Shown piece by piece: positions 1-4,936 of a stretch of 5,681 bases of DNA. The notes beneath the pieces are model-generated. The model worked only from the letters and a program-made list of their open reading frames with translations, was not told the origin of the DNA and made no database searches. The DNA is from Paracoccaceae bacterium (GTDB lineage: Bacteria; Pseudomonadota; Alphaproteobacteria; Rhodobacterales; Rhodobacteraceae). The stretch lies in NCBI GenBank assembly GCA_902525995.1, contig CABZJG010000126.1, forward strand, positions 1-5,681. The letters are read 5' to 3'. Numbering within the stretch: the first letter of the stretch is position 1; each line of letters starts with the position of its first letter. The translations under genes and the position numbers were made by a program.

Positions 1-19
1 GAAAGGGTGGTCTTGATCG

Positions 20-60
20 AATTAATTGAAAATAACCTATTAATTACAATAAATTAATTT
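20..60. repeat. AT-rich block with three ATTAAT palindromes beyond tRNA-Ser
   Basis: ATTAAT occurs at 21-26, 39-44 and 53-58. The first and last copies extend to the palindrome AATTAATT (20-27, 52-59). The second and third copies can form a perfect 7-bp hairpin, ATTAATT-ACAATA-AATTAAT (39-58). The stretch is much more AT-rich than the rest of the window. It lies just downstream of the tRNA 3' end and could be a weak transcription end, a promoter region for a gene outside the window, or simply AT-rich spacer. No gene is visible in 1-66. Confidence 0.5.
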
Positions 61-66
61 GTTAAA

Positions 67-156
67 TGGCGGACAGACAGGGATTCGAACCCTGGAGACG
101 GTCTCCCGCCTACACACTTTCCAGGCGTGCGCCTTCGACCACTCGGCCACCTGTCC
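67..156 (-). tRNA. tRNA-Ser, anticodon GGA
   Basis: Serine tRNA reading UCC and UCU codons. On the minus strand the acceptor arm GGACAGG (156-150) pairs with TCTGTCC. It is followed by a G discriminator base and an encoded CCA (69-67). The anticodon stem CACGC/GTGTG encloses the loop CTGGAAA (124-118), with GGA at 122-120. The long variable arm has a GGAGA/TCTCC stem, as expected of a class II (Ser/Leu/Tyr) tRNA. The T arm is CAGGG-TTCGAAT-CCCTG. The gene is intact, 90 nt long, and lies 69 nt downstream of the AlaX stop codon on the same strand. Confidence 0.97.
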
Positions 157-166
157 ACTAGGCAGC

Positions 167-196
167 CTTTTAGCCTCTGAGGCAATCCAATAGCAA
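167..196 (-). promoter_or_regulatory. Possible sigma-70 promoter of tRNA-Ser
   Basis: On the minus strand TTGCTA (196-191) and TAAAAG (172-167) are separated by 18 nt. Each matches the sigma-70 consensus at four of six bases. A start about 7 nt downstream of the -10 would fall near position 160, a few bases before the mature tRNA 5' end at 156, which is a normal layout for a tRNA gene. Read-through from alaX is the alternative. This is a pattern match only. Confidence 0.35.
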
Positions 197-217
197 GGCA
201 TCTTAGCGCAATAACTT

Positions 218-242
218 AAAAAAACTTATGCATCAAAATGCA
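218..242 (-). terminator. Weak candidate intrinsic terminator at the end of alaX
   Basis: On the minus strand a perfect 5-bp hairpin, TGCAT-TTTG-ATGCA (242-229), overlaps the last codons of alaX. It is followed by TAAG and then seven T residues (224-218). The stem is short and AT-rich, and the T tract is offset by 4 nt, so termination would be inefficient at best. Confidence 0.3.
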
Positions 243-945
243 AATGCACGCGCCGGTTTAGCTGGCCCTTTTTCTCAACTTTCCCAATTCTAACCCGCCC
301 TATTTCGCTTGTGCGGGCCACATGGGTGCCGCCGCAGGGCTGCAAATCAGCGCTGCTATCATCTGCGCCAATGCGGATCAGCCGAATTTTTCCAGCTCCG
401 CGGGGCGGAGCAACAGACATGGTTTTCACCAAGGACGGGTTTTCGTCCAACTCGCGCTCGGTGATCCATTCTTCTGTGATGATCAAATCCCGGGCAATCA
501 GCGCATTCAGTGCCTGTGTCAAAGCGTCCTTATCTTCAGGCGCTTGCGGCATGTTAAAATCCAAACGGCCTTTGATGGCCGTAATCGCCCCGCCGGTGAC
601 CGGCAAGGGAATAACAACCGACAAAAGATGCAGCGCCGTGTGCATCCGCATATGGTTGTAGCGCTGCTCCCAATCGAGAACCTGTAAAACCTCTTGTCCT
701 GCTTTTGGCAGAACACTGTCTTCGGCAGGCTGGCAAATGATCTGGTCTGCCTCACCTTTTATTGCGGTTGAAATCACTGTTTCCTGACCATCCCAGCGCA
801 ACACGCCACGGTCGCCGGGCTGACCGCCAGAGGTGGCATAAAAAAGGCTTTGGTTTAAAACTATGCCGCCCTCGTCGGTTATACCCACAACCTGTGCTGA
901 CGCGTCGCGCAGATAACTGTCTTGCAGAAATAACTTTTCGGTCAT
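226..945 (-). CDS. alaX: Alanyl-tRNA editing protein, AlaX type (trans-editing deacylase)
   Basis: Stand-alone relative of the alanyl-tRNA synthetase editing domain. Family members hydrolyse tRNA-Ala wrongly charged with serine (some also glycine) in the cytoplasm, protecting against Ala-to-Ser/Gly mistranslation. With the start chosen here the protein has 239 residues. It carries the second-additional-domain motif SGGQPGD (about 39-45), the zinc-binding HTALH (His102 and His106) and CGGTH (Cys204 and His208), so all four expected zinc ligands are present. The size fits AlaX-M, which has an N-terminal glycine-rich beta-barrel before the editing domain; there is no aminoacylation domain. Start choice: an ATG five codons upstream (960) is in frame, but AAAGGA (957-952) lies 6 nt before the ATG at 945 and would sit inside the longer version, so 945 is preferred. 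It follows cysK by 84 nt on the same strand with no clear terminator between them, so co-transcription is plausible. Confidence 0.93.
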   Translation of the reverse strand: MTEKLFLQDSYLRDASAQVVGITDEGGIVLNQSLFYATSGGQPGDRGVLRWDGQETVISTAIKGEADQIICQPAEDSVLPKAGQEVLQVLDWEQRYNHMRMHTALHLLSVVIPLPVTGGAITAIKGRLDFNMPQAPEDKDALTQALNALIARDLIITEEWITERELDENPSLVKTMSVAPPRGAGKIRLIRIGADDSSADLQPCGGTHVARTSEIGRVRIGKVEKKGQLNRRVHLHFDA

Positions 946-951
946 GTTAAG

Positions 952-957
952 TCCTTT
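952..957 (-). promoter_or_regulatory. Shine-Dalgarno site that decides the alaX start
   Basis: AAAGGA on the minus strand, 6 nt upstream of the ATG at 945. The alternative upstream ATG at 960 overlaps this region and has no purine-rich site of its own, so this element argues for the shorter protein. Confidence 0.75.
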
Positions 958-1029
958 CATGGATTTCTGTTCACGCAGATATCAAACGCCTTGGAAGACA
1001 AGCACCCCAAGACCGGCCGAGGATGCAGA

Positions 1030-2064
1030 TCACATTTCTTCAAAAACGCCCGGGATAGACTGGGGCGCCATGCTTAGCCAAGGCGGCAGCGGCAAGTCTT
1101 TGCTTTTTAGAAAATCAGGATTGAACAGCTTGGAATGATAGCGCGTTCCATAATCGCATAAAATCGTCACAATCGTATGCCCCGGCCCCAATTCGCGCGC
1201 CATTTTAATCGCGCCGGCCACGTTCACACCCGAGCTTGCCCCAAGGCAAAGGCCTTCGTTTTGCAGCAAATCAAACACAATGGGCAAGGCTTCATGATCG
1301 GTGACCTGATAGCATAAATCAGGGGTAAAGCCTTCTAGGTTTTTGGTAATGCGCCCCTGCCCGATGCCTTCGGAAATTGAATTGCCTTCGGACTTTAAAA
1401 CGCCTTCGGTGTAAAACGAATAAAGCTCTGCGCCCATGGGATCAGCAAGACCGATTTTGACGCCTTTTGGCTGCAAGGCCTGTGAAATACCGCCCAGCGT
1501 GCCGCCGGATCCAACCGCGCATATAAATCCGTCAACTTTGCCATCTGTTTGGCGCCAGATTTCCGGACCCGTTGTTTCGACATGCGCCTGACGGTTGGCC
1601 ACATTATCAAATTGATTGGCCCAAATGGCTCCATGTGCCTGTGCCTTGGCCAACTCCTCCGCAAGCCGCCCAGAATACCGCACATAATTGTTCGGATTTT
1701 TATAAGGGGCGGCAGGGACCTGCACCAATTCAGCGCCAGCGAGCCGCAGCATGTCTTTTTTCTCTTGGCTTTGGGTTTCCGGGATTACAATAACCGTCTT
1801 ATAGCCCAGTGACGCCCCGACAAGCGCAAGACCAATGCCCGTATTTCCTGCCGTGCCTTCCACAATGGTACCGCCCGGTTGCAGCAATCCTTTTTCAATT
1901 GCGTCCTGAATGATGAACAAAGCGGCCCGGTCCTTCACCGACTGGCCGGGGTTCATAAATTCAGCCTTGCCCAAGATCGTGCAGCCGGTTTCTTCGCTTG
2001 CACGGCGCAGTTTAATCAGTGGTGTATTTCCAACCATCTGAGCAAGGTCACTTGCATAATCCAT
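1030..2064 (-). CDS. cysK: Cysteine synthase (O-acetylserine sulfhydrylase), PLP-dependent
   Basis: Makes L-cysteine from O-acetylserine and sulfide in the cytoplasm, the last step of sulfur assimilation. It is a fold-type II PLP enzyme of the CysK/cystathionine beta-synthase family. In the 344-residue protein, NPGQSVKDRAA contains the Schiff-base lysine (Lys44). EGTAGNTG (69-76) is the substrate-carboxylate (asparagine) loop, GSGGTLGG (185-192) binds the PLP phosphate, SEGIGQG (231-237) resembles the active-site closing loop, and SSG (277-279) lies near the pyridine nitrogen. The C-terminal part (CDYGTRYHSKLF and a proline-rich tail) makes it about 20 residues longer than E. coli CysK. The usual TSGNT loop reads TAGNT, a variant I associate with alphaproteobacterial and fungal/mitochondrial-type cysteine synthases. 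Start: the ATG at 2064 has AAAGGA 8 nt upstream, whereas the in-frame ATG at 2100 has no such site. A related beta-replacing enzyme is possible, but cysteine synthase is by far the best reading. Confidence 0.92.
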   Translation of the reverse strand: MDYASDLAQMVGNTPLIKLRRASEETGCTILGKAEFMNPGQSVKDRAALFIIQDAIEKGLLQPGGTIVEGTAGNTGIGLALVGASLGYKTVIVIPETQSQEKKDMLRLAGAELVQVPAAPYKNPNNYVRYSGRLAEELAKAQAHGAIWANQFDNVANRQAHVETTGPEIWRQTDGKVDGFICAVGSGGTLGGISQALQPKGVKIGLADPMGAELYSFYTEGVLKSEGNSISEGIGQGRITKNLEGFTPDLCYQVTDHEALPIVFDLLQNEGLCLGASSGVNVAGAIKMARELGPGHTIVTILCDYGTRYHSKLFNPDFLKSKDLPLPPWLSMAPQSIPGVFEEM

Positions 2065-2072
2065 TAAGGCGG

Positions 2073-2078
2073 TCCTTT
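2073..2078 (-). promoter_or_regulatory. Shine-Dalgarno site that decides the cysK start
   Basis: AAAGGA on the minus strand, 8 nt before the ATG at 2064. The longer frame from 2100 would place this site inside the coding sequence, and nothing comparable lies upstream of 2100. Confidence 0.7.
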
Positions 2079-2097
2079 GATTGATATTTGTGAATCT

Positions 2098-2126
2098 CAT
2101 TTAGGCAGATTAACGCATGAACTCAA
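2098..2126 (-). promoter_or_regulatory. Low-confidence promoter candidate for cysK
   Basis: The 163-nt gap between the CFA-like gene and cysK is the longest in the window and the likeliest place for a separate cysK promoter. On the minus strand TTGAGT (2126-2121) and TAAATG (2103-2098) are 17 nt apart. The -35 match is fair and the -10 match is poor. Transcription from here would start near 2091, giving a leader of about 27 nt before the ATG at 2064. An isolated TATGAT at 2177-2172 is a better -10 but has no recognisable -35. Apart from these, the gap holds two GTCACC copies on the plus strand (2142-2147, 2150-2155) and no convincing terminator. Confidence 0.22.
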
Positions 2127-2227
2127 GACAATGCTCGCAGCGTCACCCTGTCACCACACACATCAAGTTCGATCATATCTTGCAAAAAGCCCACGTCGCG
2201 CAAAACACAAACTGCCCCCGCCTTTGC

Positions 2228-3448
2228 TTAGGCTTTTGATCCGCCCGAATTGGCTATGGTAATCTGGGTGACATCGCAATTGCCGCTTTCAAATGTTGCG
2301 GCGCAAGAGGTGAGATAAAAGTTCCACATACGGCGAAACCGATCATCAAATCCCAAAGCCGCTGCCTGATCCCATTTGGCGTTAAAAACATCATGCCAGC
2401 GCCGCAATGTTTGCGAATAGCTTAGGCCAAACTCTTTGGACTTAACCACCGACAATCCTGCATTTTGCACTTCCGCTTTCAGCGCATTCGGACTGGGCAG
2501 CATACCACCGGGGAAGATGTATTTCTGAATAAAGTCAACACCGCGCTGGTAAACCTCCCAGCGGGCATCTTGGACTGTAATGATTTGCAAGGTTGCCTGC
2601 CGGCCCGGATGAAGGCAATTTTTTATGGTTTCGAAATACACCGGCCAGTATTTTTGCCCAACCGCTTCAAACATTTCGATACTGGCGATCCCGTCATAGC
2701 GGCCTTTTTCATCACGGTAATCTTGAAGTTTTATATTAACTTTATCCTGCAAGGCTTTGCTTTCAATCCTTTTCTTTGAGTATTCAAGCTGTTCTTTACT
2801 GATCGTTAAACCAGTGACATTCAATCCTCTTTCTTTTGCGGCATATTCTGCAAACCCGCCCCAGCCGCAGCCGATTTCCAAGACATGATCGCCTTCTTTG
2901 ACCCCCATTTGATCCACCATTGAGGCATATTTTGCAATTTGAGCCGCCTCAAGGCTTTCCTGCCCTGTGGTGAACAGGGCCGAAGAATAGGTCATAGTTT
3001 CGTCAAGCCAGAGCCCGTAGAAGTCATTGCCAAGATCATAGTGATGGCTGATGTTTTTGCGCGCCTGTCGTTTCGAATTGCTTTGCAGCCAAAACCGAAG
3101 CTTTTCGTAAAAGCGTACCAACCCCATGCCCGGAAAACCGTCATAAAGATCATCATTATCTGCATGAACCCAATCCATAAAGGCCTGCAAATCGGGTGTG
3201 CTCCACCAGTGCTCAAGATAGGCATCTGAAAACCCAAGATCCCCTTCCCTGATCAGCCGCGCAAAGACCTCAGGATTGTGTATATCAACTTGGGCAACGG
3301 GACCGGCGTTTTTGCCTTCTGTGCGGAAAATACGCCCGTCGGGCAGGGCAAAATCCAACCGACCAGCGTTCATGTCGCTCGCCATGTCAAAGACTTGCCC
3401 GAAATACCGTGGCAGATTTTTCTGATTTTTTGTGGTCGTTAAGTACAT
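2228..3448 (-). CDS. cfa: Cyclopropane-fatty-acyl-phospholipid synthase family SAM methyltransferase
   Basis: Family members transfer a methyl group from SAM onto the double bond of unsaturated acyl chains already in membrane phospholipids. The 406-residue protein has an N-terminal lipid-facing domain (about 1-125), then HHYDLGNDFY (135-144) and the SAM motif VLEIGCGWGG (189-198). These are followed by GLTISKEQ (213-220), MFEAVG with Glu261, the FIQKYIFPGGMLPS block (306-319), Tyr344, and SCAATFESG with Cys382 matching E. coli Cys354. Against E. coli Cfa, two bicarbonate-pocket residues differ: Ser156 replaces Cys139, and Ile290 replaces His266 by my hand alignment. The product may therefore be a methylated rather than a cyclopropanated chain. 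Start: TTG at 3451 directly precedes ATG at 3448. AGGGA (3460-3456) is 7 nt from the ATG, the better fit. It begins 12 nt after the photolyase stop, implying one operon. Confidence 0.9.
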   Translation of the reverse strand: MYLTTTKNQKNLPRYFGQVFDMASDMNAGRLDFALPDGRIFRTEGKNAGPVAQVDIHNPEVFARLIREGDLGFSDAYLEHWWSTPDLQAFMDWVHADNDDLYDGFPGMGLVRFYEKLRFWLQSNSKRQARKNISHHYDLGNDFYGLWLDETMTYSSALFTTGQESLEAAQIAKYASMVDQMGVKEGDHVLEIGCGWGGFAEYAAKERGLNVTGLTISKEQLEYSKKRIESKALQDKVNIKLQDYRDEKGRYDGIASIEMFEAVGQKYWPVYFETIKNCLHPGRQATLQIITVQDARWEVYQRGVDFIQKYIFPGGMLPSPNALKAEVQNAGLSVVKSKEFGLSYSQTLRRWHDVFNAKWDQAAALGFDDRFRRMWNFYLTSCAATFESGNCDVTQITIANSGGSKA

Positions 3449-3460
3449 CAACCTTTCCCT

Positions 3461-4882
3461 TTAAAAACAACGGTTCTCATAGGCATTCAACGCCTTTTGG
3501 CGACCCTCTGCGAGGGTAACAACGGGACTAGGATAAACCAAGTCTGGTTTTAATTTCCAGCCTTTTGGTATGGCTTCAAAGTAACTAATTGCAGTTGAGC
3601 TTGGATTATTGGTAATTTCTGCAATCCAACGCTCTTGATAGAGGCCACCCGGGTCAAATTTTGCCAATTGGGTATCCGGGTTGAATATCCGAAAATAGGG
3701 GGCTGCGTCCGGGCCCGAGCCGGCTGCCCATTGCCACCCCATTGCATTGCTAGCGCAGTCCCAGTCAATGAGGCACTGCTCAAACCACTTTTGTCCAATG
3801 CGCCAGTGACACATCAAATGCTTGGTTAAATATGAGGCGACAATCATCCGGCCGCGATTATGCATCCGGCCGGTGACATACATCTCGCGCATGGCGGCAT
3901 CTACGAAACGTATGCCAGTGCGCCCTTGTTTCCACGCGTGCACCTTGGGATCATCTTCATCACATGACCACGGAAATGCATCCCAATCCGGCTTCCAGTT
4001 TGAATGGGCAATATGCGGCGTGTGATACAAAAGATGATAGGCAAAATCGCGCCAGACCAACTGCCGCAAGAACGCCTCGGCCCCTGCATTTCCGTCAAAG
4101 TGAGAGCGCAGTGCCGCATGCCAGCATTGGCGCGGGCTTATTTCCCCAAGGGCAAGGTTTTCCGCTATCGAGGATGTACCCTGCACCGCAGGTATATCCC
4201 GCCGCTGGGCATAAAACGCCACATCATTTTGCAGAAAATCTGCCAATCTGGACGCGGCGGCGGCTTCGCCAAGCTGCACATAGGCGCGCGTGACTTCCGC
4301 GCCGCGACCCATGCCTTTGGCCATCTGCCAATCCCCTAGCTGTTCGGACCTCGGCCCTTCAAGGGGCGCTTGAAACCTAGTCACTTTGGGCAGGGGCGCC
4401 GTAACATCAAGATTTTTGACCGCATTCCAAAACGGTGTAAAAACCCGGTAATAGCCTCCGGTTTTTGTCTCAACGCTCATCGGTTCAAACAATACAGCCC
4501 CGCCAAAGCTTTCGACCTTGATACCGCGCTCTTTAAATGCCTTTTTAATTGCGCTGTCGCGGATCATCGCTTTGGTTTCGTACAGTCGGTTCCACACCAG
4601 ATGATCGGCCCCAGTTTCATCGATTAGGGCCTCTAACACCTGCTGCGGCTCACCAGAGCGAAAGATTAGGGTGCCGCCAATTTCATTAAGGGCCGTAGAA
4701 AAATGTTCAAGCCCGAGCCCAAGCCGCCATTTTGGCGCTGCACCAAGCTCTTGTTGCAATTGATCATGTATGACAACCGGAATGACCGGCCTACCAGATT
4801 GCAAAGCGGCTGTCAGGGCTGGATTGTCCGCCAGACGCAAATCGCGCCTTACCCAATAGATCACCGCTGACTGCTGCTGCAT
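3461..4882 (-). CDS. phrB: Class I CPD deoxyribodipyrimidine photolyase
   Basis: Flavoprotein that uses blue/near-UV light to split cyclobutane pyrimidine dimers in DNA. The protein has 473 residues, normal for the class. The N-terminal antenna domain opens with IYWVRRDLRLADNPAL (8-23). The FAD-binding region includes GTSSIAENLALGEISPRQ (235-252), FLRQLVWRDFAYHLL (271-285) and GRTGIRFVDAAMREM (320-334), with TGRMHNRGRMIVASY (337-351). It ends with the family signature NAMGWQWAAGSGPDAAPYFRIF (from 379). Trp383, Trp360 and Trp305 align by eye with the E. coli electron-transfer triad Trp382/359/306, and Asn379 with the flavin N5 contact Asn378. One oddity: the usual TSRLS phosphate-contact motif reads TSSIA. 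A cryptochrome-like photoreceptor is possible but less likely. The ATG at 4882 is preceded by GGGGTCGGA, a weak ribosome site. The downstream CFA-like gene follows after 12 nt. Confidence 0.95.
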   Translation of the reverse strand: MQQQSAVIYWVRRDLRLADNPALTAALQSGRPVIPVVIHDQLQQELGAAPKWRLGLGLEHFSTALNEIGGTLIFRSGEPQQVLEALIDETGADHLVWNRLYETKAMIRDSAIKKAFKERGIKVESFGGAVLFEPMSVETKTGGYYRVFTPFWNAVKNLDVTAPLPKVTRFQAPLEGPRSEQLGDWQMAKGMGRGAEVTRAYVQLGEAAAASRLADFLQNDVAFYAQRRDIPAVQGTSSIAENLALGEISPRQCWHAALRSHFDGNAGAEAFLRQLVWRDFAYHLLYHTPHIAHSNWKPDWDAFPWSCDEDDPKVHAWKQGRTGIRFVDAAMREMYVTGRMHNRGRMIVASYLTKHLMCHWRIGQKWFEQCLIDWDCASNAMGWQWAAGSGPDAAPYFRIFNPDTQLAKFDPGGLYQERWIAEITNNPSSTAISYFEAIPKGWKLKPDLVYPSPVVTLAEGRQKALNAYENRCF

Positions 4883-4905
4883 ATCCGACCCCGCTGTGTT
4901 TAAGC

Positions 4906-4936
4906 TTGATACGGATGCGCCGGCCCTATTGGATCA
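4906..4936 (-). promoter_or_regulatory. Candidate ECF sigma (RpoE/ChrR-type) promoter for the photolyase-cfa operon
   Basis: On the minus strand TGATCC (4936-4931) overlaps the TGA stop of the upstream aminotransferase gene and is followed, after 19 nt, by TATCAA (4911-4906). TGATCC is the -35 element I recall for the singlet-oxygen sigma factor RpoE of Rhodobacter sphaeroides, whose targets include photolyase and a CFA-like gene. Transcription would start near 4900, leaving a leader of about 20 nt. Caution: TGATCC also occurs on this strand inside coding sequence near 375, 1439, 3948, 4561 and 5458, and the -10 and spacing are not a firm match. Confidence 0.4.

Noticed and set aside
20..66. 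Several TTAA tetramers (22, 40, 54, 62) resembling CtrA half-sites
   Set aside because: None are spaced by 7 nt as in TTAA-N7-TTAA; gaps are 14, 10 and 4 nt, so they fit simple AT-richness better.
311..687. Plus-strand open frames opposite alaX
   Set aside because: They lie entirely within a well-supported gene on the other strand and encode no recognisable motif; they are antisense shadows.
946..1029. CTTGG...CCAAG inverted repeat between cysK and alaX, considered as a terminator
   Set aside because: A 5-bp stem with a 12-nt loop and no T tract is not convincing.
2142..2155. Two GTCACC copies 8 nt apart upstream of cysK, considered as an operator
   Set aside because: Too short and not matching any cysteine-regulon site I can name; likely chance.
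2123..2176. 17-codon minus-strand ORF between the CFA-like gene and cysK (MIELDVCGDR...), considered as a leader peptide
   Set aside because: It has only a weak AAGA ribosome site, a single cysteine, and no attenuator-like hairpin after it; chance length.
2180..2227. Possible terminator after the CFA-like gene (a GGGC followed by five T on the minus strand)
   Set aside because: No inverted repeat pairs with the GC-rich part, so there is no stem to support a terminator.
3964..4339. Plus-strand open frames opposite the photolyase
   Set aside because: Arg/His/Pro-rich translations with no family features, fully antisense to conserved photolyase sequence.
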